Shown: one piece after another, positions 32,929 through 41,651 of the stretch | Position numbering within the stretch: position 1 is the stretch's first letter | How the letters are laid out: every line of letters starts with the position of its first letter | Source of the DNA: Flavobacterium salmonis | Lineage (GTDB): Bacteria > Bacteroidota > Bacteroidia > Flavobacteriales > Flavobacteriaceae | Assembly (NCBI RefSeq): GCF_903819435.1 | Contig: NZ_CAIJDP010000089.1 | Location: forward strand, 124,001 to 188,000 | Direction: 5' to 3' | Length of the DNA stretch: 64,000 bases | Notes under the pieces: generated by a model | Told to the model about the DNA's origin: nothing | Seen by the model: the letters and a program-made list of their open reading frames with translations, nothing else | The model's database searches: none | Program-made: the position numbers and the translations under genes

Positions 32929-35625
32929 TTATTTCTTAATCACACGGATTGTTTTTCTGTTTCCTCCCTGAATTACAACTACATTGTAAACACCAGTTGC
33001 GTAATCATTTCCTATTCTTTGGCTTTGCGCTTCATCAGCATTACTGAACTCAAAAGCATCTACCTGTTTTCCGTTCATGTCATATACATTTATTACAACG
33101 CTATCATTACTAAGTGTTCCTAAATCTAACTGAAAAACTGAACTGTAAGGAACCGGATAAGCTACTACTTTAAAAGTATTTATTTCTGAAGGATTCTCAA
33201 TACCTAAATTAGGGCTTGTTTTAACAAAAACACCCGGAGAACCAATTTCAGTACTGCTGTTAGCGGCAAAAAATGCACCATTAGTACCTACTGCACTCAA
33301 TTGCGTAATTGGTGTAGTTATAGTAGTTACCCCTTCAGTATTATCAAATGTTTTGAAAGTTCCTGTAGATGAAGCCCCGAACAATACAGAAGTTACTGGT
33401 GTGCTGCTTGTAGCATTATATAGATTCACCTGATCACCACTTGTCCCTAAACCAATTCCGGAACCAGTATAATTCCCAATTCTCAAACCTGCCGGAGGAT
33501 TTGCTCCAAACCAGTTATTTAAAAATGTCGTAGTTTTTCCGGCTAAATCATTAGTTTCAATAAAGATTACAGATTCTCCCGGATTAATGCTTGTAATTCC
33601 GTTTAAAGCTACGGCTGCTGCAGGTGATTGTGAATTATCATCAACTTTCCAGCCTGTAATATCAACCGCTACTCCTTTAGTATTCGTAATTTCAAACCAG
33701 TCAGCTGCTACAGGACTGTCACCGCTTGACCATGGTGCCACTTCAGAGATAAATAATTTTCCTGTAGTTCCAGGAGAGCCTATTTGATTCGCATCATTTT
33801 TAGCTGCAAAGGCATCGTTAACACCAACCTGACTTAATGTTGAAATAGTCGCATTGTTAAGACTGGCTGCGTTATTAAATGTTACATTAGTAGTTGATGT
33901 TCCAAAAATGACATTTGCTTTTAGATTTCCACTCGCATCAAATAAGTTTACCTGATCACCTCCTGAACTTAGACCTATTGAACCGCCACTATAACTTCCA
34001 ACTTGTAAACCTGCCGGTATAGTATTTCCAAACCAGGTAGACTTAAAGTTAGCGATAACAGTTGCATTATTTGCAGCCGTTGTTTCTAAGAAAATTACAG
34101 ATTCTCCAGCCTTAATAGTGGTGATTCCATTCAAAGTTAAAGCTGAAGAAAATGTCTTAGAATCATCATCTACTTTCCAGCCTGTAATATCAAGATCAGT
34201 AGTTCCGTTGTTTGTTACTTCAAACCAATCAGCTTTAATTGGATCAACACTGCTGGACCAGGGTGCTACTTCTGTAATGCTTACTGTTGCAATTGGTGCT
34301 ACTTCATTAGTTACATCTGTAATTGACAAGGTAAAGTTAACAGAAGCATCAGGAGTAGAACCAACAGTTGTGTCATCTACATTTATAGTCACACTGTAAC
34401 TCGTTTTAGTTTCATAATCCAATACCTTTCCTGCTTTGATATATAAAGTTGAACCAATGATTTGAAAAGAACCTGCATCTGCACCTGATAATGATAAGGT
34501 GTTTGTACCTAATCCATCATCTGTAACCAAAATATCTGAAATTTTAACTGCAGGTGTAGTCGTTGTATTTTCTAAAACGGAATTTATTGTATTTGCCAAA
34601 GCAACAGCTGTTGGAGCCTGATTTGGTAAAGCTGAAGGAGCATACACCCAAAGCTGCGGGTGATCGATATCACCACCTCCATTTTCGTTGACGATATATA
34701 AATTACCATTACGATCCATAGTCATTCCTTCGTGTTGCTGATTAGCAGCATCTAAAGGATTTCCTGGATCTGACACGATAGTTAAAGTACTTGAAATTAC
34801 TCCATTTCGGTCTATATTTACTACTTTGGCATTTTCTTGGCTCAATACCAATAAATTGTTATACAAAGGCTGACCATTTAGTGCCGGCAAATTAGATAAA
34901 GCAAAAACATCAGCAACATCTGAAAAACCTAGCAATGCAGGATCGAAAAGATTAACAGAGTTATCTGTTGTAGGCGAACCATTAGTTGCTGTTCCTGCAT
35001 CAAAATCAATTCCTGTCTGGAAAATTCCCATTGGAGATATCTCTTTTAAAACAATATAACCATTCGTAAGCGGATCATAAGAAAGTCCTTCTGTTCCTGT
35101 ATTATTAACGAATGCTCCTAGTTTTACCGTTTTTGTATTACTTCTCGTAAGTGTTGTTCCCGCAGCATACGTAAACAAAACGACTTGTCTGTCACGCTCT
35201 TCAGTCATTACAAACTGACCATTACCAATGTAAGTAATCCCCTCGGAGTCATAAAAATCACTTCCTTGTGGGCTGCTTCCCTGAGCTAATGTCATCGTAT
35301 CGATAAACTGTCCTGTCAGTGATACCTGAGTGACTGAAGTAGTTCCGTCACCCACAATAAAAAGCGTATTGGTATCCCAGTTGTAAGTTACTCCCGAAGC
35401 TTCCTGAGCCAGTAAATTATTCAAAGGATGTGCGGTTCTTGTTGGCTCCGGCAAATCGTATCGTCCTAATCTGACATAAGTCGAAAGATCTACAGTCTGA
35501 GCCACATTATTTTGACTAAAACCTAGTATTGCCATAATTGATAATAATCCTGTTCTTAGATTAAATAATTCTGACTTAAAATTGGTTGTAGCGTTGTGTG
35601 GATTTAGTAGTAAAGATTTTATCAT
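32929..35625 (-). CDS. T9SS-secreted multidomain protein (SdiA-regulated-like, cadherin-like, two lamin-tail domains)
   Basis: 898 residues. After a signal peptide (LLSIMAILGFSQNNVAQ) the first 340 residues form an esterase-like/SdiA-regulated beta-propeller (ASGVTYNWDTNTLFIVGDG, NTGTEGLSYDPLTNGYIV, QHEGMTMDRNGNLYIVNENG). A cadherin-like domain follows (about 340-450), then two lamin-tail domains about 150 residues apart, each opening with TEVAPWSS or SEVAPWSS and containing ITGWKVDD. The last 80 residues are a type A sorting domain (VVAYPVPYSSVFQLDL, INVYDMNGKQVD, RKTIRVIKK) for type IX secretion. It is a surface or released protein; substrate not evident. Confidence 0.88.
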   Translation of the reverse strand: MIKSLLLNPHNATTNFKSELFNLRTGLLSIMAILGFSQNNVAQTVDLSTYVRLGRYDLPEPTRTAHPLNNLLAQEASGVTYNWDTNTLFIVGDGTTSVTQVSLTGQFIDTMTLAQGSSPQGSDFYDSEGITYIGNGQFVMTEERDRQVVLFTYAAGTTLTRSNTKTVKLGAFVNNTGTEGLSYDPLTNGYIVLKEISPMGIFQTGIDFDAGTATNGSPTTDNSVNLFDPALLGFSDVADVFALSNLPALNGQPLYNNLLVLSQENAKVVNIDRNGVISSTLTIVSDPGNPLDAANQQHEGMTMDRNGNLYIVNENGGGDIDHPQLWVYAPSALPNQAPTAVALANTINSVLENTTTTPAVKISDILVTDDGLGTNTLSLSGADAGSFQIIGSTLYIKAGKVLDYETKTSYSVTINVDDTTVGSTPDASVNFTLSITDVTNEVAPIATVSITEVAPWSSSVDPIKADWFEVTNNGTTDLDITGWKVDDDSKTFSSALTLNGITTIKAGESVIFLETTAANNATVIANFKSTWFGNTIPAGLQVGSYSGGSIGLSSGGDQVNLFDASGNLKANVIFGTSTTNVTFNNAASLNNATISTLSQVGVNDAFAAKNDANQIGSPGTTGKLFISEVAPWSSGDSPVAADWFEITNTKGVAVDITGWKVDDNSQSPAAAVALNGITSINPGESVIFIETNDLAGKTTTFLNNWFGANPPAGLRIGNYTGSGIGLGTSGDQVNLYNATSSTPVTSVLFGASSTGTFKTFDNTEGVTTITTPITQLSAVGTNGAFFAANSSTEIGSPGVFVKTSPNLGIENPSEINTFKVVAYPVPYSSVFQLDLGTLSNDSVVINVYDMNGKQVDAFEFSNADEAQSQRIGNDYATGVYNVVVIQGGNRKTIRVIKK

Positions 35626-35751
35626 ATTGGTAAATTTTAATTTGGTACAAATCTATTTAACAGCAAAATTTTGTAATTAATGTAATAGTTACTTTATGAT
35701 TAACTCTTTGTTTTTATTGTTTAGTGAATGTTATGAGAAAAAAATAAACTC

Positions 35752-35786
35752 AAAAAAAACCGCCTCAGGTTATGAGACGGTTTTGT
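35752..35786 (-). terminator. Terminator of proline dehydrogenase gene
   Basis: Stem AAACCGCCTCA / TGAGACGGTTT (one bulge) with loop GGTTA and flanking A and T runs; it can serve both directions. Confidence 0.8.
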
Positions 35787-35812
35787 TTAAGATAGTAGTA
35801 TATTGAAAAATT

Positions 35813-36982
35813 TTATTTCCCTTTTCTTCTTTTACGTTCTGCTTTAATCATTGACAATTCACGGCTCGTTTGCCCAGCCACAGAGGTATTTTCTTCTGCA
35901 CGTCGAATCAGGTACGGCATCACGTCTTTTACAGGTCCGAAAGGCAAATATTTTGCAACATTATATCCATTCTCTGCAAGATTATAACTGATGTTATCGC
36001 TCATTCCGTATAATTGCCCAAACCAGATTCTGTTGTCATTTTTGGCGATTGCTTTTTGTTCCATCAGCTCCATGAGTTTATAAGAGCTCAATTCATTGTG
36101 GGTTCCTGCAAAAATTGACATCGTGTCTAAATGATCCAGCATATAAAGTACAGCAGCATCATAATTCTCATCAGTCGCTTCTTTAGAAACACATATTGGA
36201 GAAATATATCCTTTTTCTTCTGCTCTTTTATTCTCTTTCTCCATATAAGCGCCGCGAACTAATTTTATTCCAATAAAGAAACCTTCTTTTTTAGCAATTT
36301 CATGAAGCCTTTTCAGATAATCCAAACGATCCCAACGATACATTTGTAAAGTATTAAAAACTATGGCTTTTTCTTTATTATATTTGCGCATCATCTCAGT
36401 TACCAGATCATCGGCGGCATCCTGCATCCAGCTTTCTTCTCCATCAATTAGTAATGCCACATCTTTCTTATGTGCTTCACTGCAAACATGATCAAAACGA
36501 GCTACAACTCTACTCCATTCTTCTTGTTCTGATGGGGTTAAAACTTGTTTTTCTCCTAATTTTTCATACAATTCAAAACGTCCCAAACCAGTTGGTTTAA
36601 AAACTGCAAACGGAATTGCCAGACGCTCTTTGGCGAATTCAATAGTTTTTAAAGTCATTTCCAGTGCAGCATTAAACTGCTCTTCCTCTTCTTTTCCTTC
36701 AACAGAATAATCCAAAACAGACGAAACTCCTTTGGTAAACATTTTGTCAACAACTGTAATACAATCGTCTTCATTAATACCACCACAAAAATGGTCAAAT
36801 ACAGTGGCACGAATAAGCCCTTCAACAGGAAGATGTGCCTTTATGGCAAAATTGGTAACAGCTGTACCAATCCTTACCAAAGGTTCGCTGTCAATCATTT
36901 TAAAAAGAAAATAAGCCCTGTCAAGTTCTGTATCGCTTTTTAACGAAAATGCAACCTGAGTATTGTCGAATATTTTTTCCAT
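35813..36982 (-). CDS. Proline dehydrogenase
   Basis: 389 residues from Met 36982 (MEKIFDNTQVAF); the longer frame to 37033 adds a non-conserved leader. It is a TIM-barrel FAD enzyme: FKPTGLGRFELYE, KLVRGAYMEKENKRAEEKGY, GTHNELSSYKLMELMEQK, and the C-terminal GPVKDVMPYLIRRAEENTS with the substrate-binding Arg pair. It oxidises proline to pyrroline-5-carboxylate and passes electrons to quinones. This is the monofunctional form; no P5C dehydrogenase gene is in the window. Divergent from aroB. Confidence 0.92.
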   Translation of the reverse strand: MEKIFDNTQVAFSLKSDTELDRAYFLFKMIDSEPLVRIGTAVTNFAIKAHLPVEGLIRATVFDHFCGGINEDDCITVVDKMFTKGVSSVLDYSVEGKEEEEQFNAALEMTLKTIEFAKERLAIPFAVFKPTGLGRFELYEKLGEKQVLTPSEQEEWSRVVARFDHVCSEAHKKDVALLIDGEESWMQDAADDLVTEMMRKYNKEKAIVFNTLQMYRWDRLDYLKRLHEIAKKEGFFIGIKLVRGAYMEKENKRAEEKGYISPICVSKEATDENYDAAVLYMLDHLDTMSIFAGTHNELSSYKLMELMEQKAIAKNDNRIWFGQLYGMSDNISYNLAENGYNVAKYLPFGPVKDVMPYLIRRAEENTSVAGQTSRELSMIKAERKRRKGK

Positions 36983-37267
36983 TAAGTTAGTTTTTAGGCA
37001 AAGATAAAGAGTGTTTTGAATATTATTTAACAAAAGAGGGATATTTTTAAAAATTCATAACATTAAATAATCAGATGAAGAGTCCGACTAAAATTAGTAT
37101 TAAAGAAGGAATTAGAACTTAATGAGGGTTAAATACCGTATAATTTAATCAAATAAATTTATTTTTAACGATTATAAAAACTTATTTTTAAAACAAATTA
37201 GAATCGGGATTTGAATATTATTTAGTTAAAAATGCCTTATTTTGCCGATTCAATTAACCGAAGAATT

Positions 37268-38335
37268 ATGCAATCTATTCAAGCAAATAATTATTTAGTA
37301 CATTTTAACCAAAATGCATACGAAGCCTTAAACAATCACTTAAAGGAGACGAAATATTCCAATGTTTTTATTATAGTTGATGATAAAACAAATGAGCATT
37401 GTTTACCTAAATTTTTACCTTTATTAGAAACCGATTTAACTATTGAAATTATAGAATTCGAATCTGGGGAAGCAAATAAAAATATAGAAACCTGTATTCA
37501 AATCTGGAATGTACTTACTGAATTAGGAGCCGATAGAAAATCATTGGTAATTAATCTGGGTGGAGGAGTTGTTACTGATTTGGGAGGCTTTGTAGCCTCT
37601 ACATTTAAGCGTGGAGTAGATTTCATCAATATTCCGACAACTCTATTATCTATGGTAGATGCTTCTGTAGGAGGAAAAACCGGTGTTGATTTAGGAAATC
37701 TTAAAAACCAGATTGGGGTAATTAATGTACCACAGATGGTTTTAATTGATACCCAATATTTAGAAACCTTACCACAAAGTGAAATGCGTTCGGGCCTTGC
37801 CGAAATGCTGAAACACGGTTTAATTTATGATGCCTCTTATTGGAGACAGTTTTTAAATTTAAAATCCATTGACTATGCAGACTTTGATGAATTGATTTAC
37901 CGCTCGGTTGAAATTAAAAACGATATTGTAATTCAGGACCCAACGGAAAAAAACATTCGTAAAGCATTGAATTTCGGACATACTTTAGGTCACGCTATCG
38001 AAAGTTACTTTTTAGAAAGCGAGGCTAAAACTACCTTATTACACGGTGAGGCTATTGCTGTCGGAATGATTTTGGAAAGCTACATTTCCTTACATAAAGA
38101 CCTTATTTCACCTGAAGAATATGCTGAAATCAAAACTGCTATCAAAGGCATTTATGATGATGTCCAATTTGAAGAAAACGACATCGATCCAATATTAGAA
38201 TTACTTGTTCACGACAAAAAAAACGAGTATGGTCTGATTCAATTTGCATTGATTGAAGGGATCGGGAAAATAAAAATTAATCAATCAGTTGAAAATAAAT
38301 TGATTCTGGACGCGTTTCAGGATTATAAGTCTTAA
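37268..38335 (+). CDS. aroB: 3-dehydroquinate synthase
   Basis: 355 residues from ATG 37268 (MQSIQANNYLVHF). A start at 37232 would lie on top of the promoter-like sequence TTATTTTG, so the internal ATG is chosen. NAD-binding GGGVVTDLGGFVASTFKRGV, active-site IPTTLLSMVDASVGGKTGVD and metal ligands in FGHTLGHAIES and LLHGEAIAVGM are all present. It catalyses the second step of the shikimate pathway. It is followed by a separate promoter for the speA region. Confidence 0.94.
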   Translation: MQSIQANNYLVHFNQNAYEALNNHLKETKYSNVFIIVDDKTNEHCLPKFLPLLETDLTIEIIEFESGEANKNIETCIQIWNVLTELGADRKSLVINLGGGVVTDLGGFVASTFKRGVDFINIPTTLLSMVDASVGGKTGVDLGNLKNQIGVINVPQMVLIDTQYLETLPQSEMRSGLAEMLKHGLIYDASYWRQFLNLKSIDYADFDELIYRSVEIKNDIVIQDPTEKNIRKALNFGHTLGHAIESYFLESEAKTTLLHGEAIAVGMILESYISLHKDLISPEEYAEIKTAIKGIYDDVQFEENDIDPILELLVHDKKNEYGLIQFALIEGIGKIKINQSVENKLILDAFQDYKS

Positions 38336-38356
38336 ACATTTTTTTAATAAAAAGCA

Positions 38357-38388
38357 TTGCATTAGGTATATATTATTTTTTACATTTG
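38357..38388 (+). promoter_or_regulatory. Promoter of the speA leader region
   Basis: TTG (38357-38359), 21 bases, TACATTTG (38381-38388): a full match to the Bacteroidota promoter. Transcription would begin only a few bases before the ATG at 38394, so the leader ORF would be nearly leaderless. Confidence 0.7.
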
Positions 38389-38393
38389 CCACA

Positions 38394-38573
38394 ATGAAAA
38401 CAAACAATAAACAAAGACATTTTAGTTCTTATAGAAACCGTCTCAATAGTTCTTTATTAAGAATATTGAACCGTCTTTATAATAGTAAAAGTCCGTTTTG
38501 TTTAGACGTTTTTTTATGTTCAAAGGCAGAACACGAAAAACTGGAAATTGTATTTGCCAATATCAGGGTTTGA
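38394..38573 (+). CDS. Small Arg-rich leader ORF upstream of speA (59 residues)
   Basis: It begins MKTNNKQRHFSSYRNRLNSS and ends VFANIRV. Basic, with six Arg in the first 28 residues, soluble, no known domain. It starts directly after a consensus promoter and ends 56 bases before arginine decarboxylase. Inside it AACCGTCT occurs twice (38436-38443, 38469-38476), and AGACGTT plus a T-run follows at 38504, so the same DNA could fold as an attenuator. It may be a regulatory leader peptide; whether it is translated is unknown. Confidence 0.45.
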   Translation: MKTNNKQRHFSSYRNRLNSSLLRILNRLYNSKSPFCLDVFLCSKAEHEKLEIVFANIRV

Positions 38574-38629
38574 ATTTAAGATTTAGAGACGTTTACTAAA
38601 TTTAAAAATACATGCTAAAATATTGCTAA

Positions 38630-40033
38630 ATGAATACAAAATATTCTGACCTAATCAATCAAACCTATTATTTCCCTCAGGAAGAGTTCAAACTGAATAA
38701 AGACAACTTACAATTTCACAATATCGATTTGATGAAATTGGTTGAGCAATATGGTACTCCATTAAAATTCACCTACTTACCACAGATTTCTGAAAATATC
38801 AACAAAGCAAAAGCCTGGTTCAGAAAATCAATGGAAAAAAACAAATACGAAGCAAAATATTACTATTGTTATTGTACAAAAAGCTCTCATTTTGAATACA
38901 TTATGAATGAAGCTTTCAAAAATAACATTCACGTTGAAACTTCATCTGCTTTTGACATTAATATTGTTGAAAATTTACTAGAAAACGGTAAAATCAACAA
39001 GAGTACTTATGTTATTTGTAATGGTTTCAAAAGAGACGAATACATTACCAACATCGCAAGATTAATCAATAACGGACATAAAAATACTATTCCGATTATC
39101 GATAATTATGAAGAATTAGATTTACTTCAGGCAGAAATCAAAGGAAAATTCAAAATCGGAATTCGTATTGCTGCGGAGGAAGAGCCTAAATTTGAATTTT
39201 ACACTTCAAGATTAGGTATCGGATACAAAAACATAGTTTCTTTTTACAAAAAACAAATTCAGGAAAATGATAAGTTAGAGCTTAAAATGCTTCACTTTTT
39301 CATTAATACCGGAATAAATGATACCGCATATTACTGGAACGAATTGGTAAAATGTATCAAAGTATACATTGCACTTAAAAAGGAATGTCCTAGTCTTGAT
39401 GGCCTGAACATTGGAGGTGGTTTCCCTATTAAAAACTCATTGGCATTTGAATATGATTACCAATATATGATTGATGAAATTATCAATCAGATTAAAATTG
39501 CCTGTGACGAAGCCGAAGTTGATGTCCCGAATATTTTTACAGAATTTGGATCATTCACAGTTGGAGAAAGTGGCGGTGCTATCTATCAGATTTTATATCA
39601 AAAGCAACAAAATGACAGAGAAAAATGGAATATGATCGACTCGTCTTTCATTACCACTTTACCTGACACATGGGCTATAAACAAGCGTTTTATCATGCTG
39701 GCGGTGAACCGTTGGAATGATACTTACGAACGGGTTTTATTAGGCGGATTGACTTGCGATAGTGATGACTATTACAACTCTGAACAAAATATGAACGCGA
39801 TTTATTTACCTAAATACAACAAAGAAAAACCATTGTATATTGGTTTCTTTAATACGGGAGCGTATCAGGAAACTATTGGAGGCTACGGAGGTTTACACCA
39901 CTGCTTGATTCCACAACCGAAACATATTTTAATCGATCGTGACGAAAACGGAATTTTAGCCACTGAAGTTTTCTCAGAACAACAAACTTCTGACGATGTT
40001 TTAAAAATTTTAGGTTATACTAAAAAAGCATAA
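38630..40033 (+). CDS. speA: Biosynthetic arginine decarboxylase (PLP-dependent)
   Basis: 467 residues, an alanine-racemase-fold decarboxylase. The PLP Lys is in CYCTKSSHFEY (K84); GGGFPI binds phosphate; LLGGLTCDSDDYY carries the Cys-Asp-Ser-Asp substrate motif; FFNTGAYQE follows. It resembles the short Bacteroidota enzyme annotated as arginine decarboxylase rather than the 630-residue E. coli SpeA. A carboxynorspermidine or diaminopimelate decarboxylase is the alternative. It produces agmatine, the substrate of AguA and AguB encoded in this window. Downstream after a hairpin is the deoxyhypusine-synthase-like gene. Confidence 0.82.
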   Translation: MNTKYSDLINQTYYFPQEEFKLNKDNLQFHNIDLMKLVEQYGTPLKFTYLPQISENINKAKAWFRKSMEKNKYEAKYYYCYCTKSSHFEYIMNEAFKNNIHVETSSAFDINIVENLLENGKINKSTYVICNGFKRDEYITNIARLINNGHKNTIPIIDNYEELDLLQAEIKGKFKIGIRIAAEEEPKFEFYTSRLGIGYKNIVSFYKKQIQENDKLELKMLHFFINTGINDTAYYWNELVKCIKVYIALKKECPSLDGLNIGGGFPIKNSLAFEYDYQYMIDEIINQIKIACDEAEVDVPNIFTEFGSFTVGESGGAIYQILYQKQQNDREKWNMIDSSFITTLPDTWAINKRFIMLAVNRWNDTYERVLLGGLTCDSDDYYNSEQNMNAIYLPKYNKEKPLYIGFFNTGAYQETIGGYGGLHHCLIPQPKHILIDRDENGILATEVFSEQQTSDDVLKILGYTKKA

Positions 40034-40040
40034 AAAAAAT

Positions 40041-40083
40041 CTGCAAATTAAAAGGTAATAACTTTAAAATTATTAATTTGCAG
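40041..40083 (+). terminator. Hairpin between speA and the deoxyhypusine-synthase-like gene
   Basis: Stem CTGCAAATTAA (40041-40051) / TTAATTTGCAG (40073-40083). There is no T-run directly after it, so it may be an mRNA-stabilising or processing hairpin rather than a full terminator. Confidence 0.55.
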
Positions 40084-40144
40084 TATCACAAAAAGGTAAC
40101 TTTTAATTCAAAAAACAAAAAAACAAAAAAAAAACAAACAACAA

Positions 40145-41113
40145 ATGAAAGGACCAATCAGTCAGTTTATTGAAAAACATTATTTGCACTTTAACTCTGC
40201 TGCCCTGGTTGATGCTGCAAAAGCATACGAACAGCAATTGGCAAGTGGAGCTAAAATGTTGGTAAGTATGGCTGGCGCAATGAGTACAGCAGAAATTGGC
40301 AAAATTTTTGCCGAAATAATAAGACAGGACAAAGTTCAGATTATTTCATGTACCGGAGCTAACTTAGAAGAAGACATCATGAATTTAGTAGCACACTCTC
40401 ATTATGAAAGAGTGCCAAACTATCGTGATTTAACCCCGGAAGACGAATGGGCCTTACTTGAAAGAGGACTGAATCGTGTTACCGACACCTGTATTCCTGA
40501 ACATGAAGCTTTCCGTCGTTTACAAAAACACATTTACAAAATCTGGAAAGATGCTGATGATAAAGGAGAACGTTATTTTCCACATGAATTCATGTATAAA
40601 ATGTTGTTGTCCGGTGTTTTGGAAGAATATTACGAAATTGATTTAAAGGACAGCTGGATGTATGCAGCTGCCGAGAAAAATTTACCTATTATTGTTCCGG
40701 GATGGGAAGATAGTACAATGGGTAATATTTTTGCATCATACGTAATTAAAGGAGAGTTAAAAGCTTCAACCATGAAATCCGGTATAGAATACATGACATT
40801 CCTTGCTGACTGGTATACCAAAAACAGTGAAAACGGAATCGGATTTTTTCAAATTGGCGGTGGTATTGCAGGAGATTTTCCTATTTGTGTGGTACCAATG
40901 CTGTATCAGGATATGGAAATGCATGATGTTCCGTTTTGGAGTTATTTCTGCCAGATTTCAGATTCAACAACTAGTTACGGATCCTATTCCGGAGCTGTTC
41001 CAAACGAGAAAATCACTTGGGGTAAATTAGATATTAAAACCCCTAAATTTATTATTGAGTCGGATGCAACAATTGTTGCCCCATTAATTTTTGCTTACTT
41101 ATTAGATTTATAG
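40145..41113 (+). CDS. Deoxyhypusine synthase-like protein
   Basis: 322 residues, homologous to deoxyhypusine synthase: SMAGAMSTAEIGKIFAEIIR and CTGANLEEDIMNLVAHSHYE form the NAD site, and WGKLDIKTPKF corresponds to the catalytic Lys region (SWGKI in the eukaryotic enzyme). Bacteria have no hypusinated eIF5A, so the enzyme likely transfers an aminobutyl group from spermidine to another amine, as in homospermidine synthesis. Its position right after speA supports a polyamine role. True substrate unknown. Confidence 0.85.
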   Translation: MKGPISQFIEKHYLHFNSAALVDAAKAYEQQLASGAKMLVSMAGAMSTAEIGKIFAEIIRQDKVQIISCTGANLEEDIMNLVAHSHYERVPNYRDLTPEDEWALLERGLNRVTDTCIPEHEAFRRLQKHIYKIWKDADDKGERYFPHEFMYKMLLSGVLEEYYEIDLKDSWMYAAAEKNLPIIVPGWEDSTMGNIFASYVIKGELKASTMKSGIEYMTFLADWYTKNSENGIGFFQIGGGIAGDFPICVVPMLYQDMEMHDVPFWSYFCQISDSTTSYGSYSGAVPNEKITWGKLDIKTPKFIIESDATIVAPLIFAYLLDL

Positions 41114-41120
41114 GATATTT

Positions 41121-41525
41121 ATGAAAAGAGTTATAGTAGACTACGCCAAACTTACCAACGAAATTTTAAACCTTTTGGTAGAAAAATTTCCTGACGGTTA
41201 TGATGATTCGGATGTTATCCGTTTTAGAAATGCTAAAAACGAATTGATCGAAGCTGTTGAAGTTCGTACAGAAGACACTATTTATTTAGTAAAAATTAGT
41301 ACAAAACTTGCTGACAGAATTGAAAATTATGATGAAGATGACGATATAGATCTTGATGTTGATACAATCGAACCTGTAAAAGGAATTGATCTTGATGATG
41401 ATAGTGATGATGACGATGATGATGATAACCAGGACAAACCTGATACAGATGGTGATGATGACGATGATGATGAGGACAAAGACGACATCAGTGATGAAGA
41501 TGATGATGAAGACGATGAAGATTAA
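41121..41525 (+). CDS. Hypothetical protein with polyacidic tail
   Basis: 134 residues, 7 bases after the deoxyhypusine-synthase-like gene and thus in its operon. The first 75 residues are a small alpha/beta domain (VDYAKLTNEILNLLVEKFPD, DTIYLVKISTKLADRIENYD). The remaining 60 are almost only Asp and Glu. The globular part is conserved in flavobacteria, where it is sometimes labelled DNA primase without basis. The tail could bind polyamines, metal or basic proteins; inference only. Confidence 0.75.
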   Translation: MKRVIVDYAKLTNEILNLLVEKFPDGYDDSDVIRFRNAKNELIEAVEVRTEDTIYLVKISTKLADRIENYDEDDDIDLDVDTIEPVKGIDLDDDSDDDDDDDNQDKPDTDGDDDDDDEDKDDISDEDDDEDDED

Positions 41526-41542
41526 TTCATATTTAAATAAAA

Positions 41543-41574
41543 TAAAGGAACTCTAAATCAGGGTTCCTTTTTTT
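41543..41574 (+). terminator. Terminator of the speA operon
   Basis: Stem AAAGGAAC / GGTTCCTTT with a long T-run. Confidence 0.85.
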
Positions 41575-41651
41575 ATAATCTAACATGAAATATTTTTAAT
41601 TATAAGAAAAATATTATAATTTATTATATCTTTGAAAAAAATATAAGCCAA

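Noticed and set aside
37232..37267. Upstream ATG as start of aroB
   Set aside because: It coincides with a promoter-like -7 sequence and the added residues are not typical of AroB.
41121..41525. DNA primase function for the polyacidic protein
   Set aside because: No zinc finger, Toprim or primase motif; 134 residues only.
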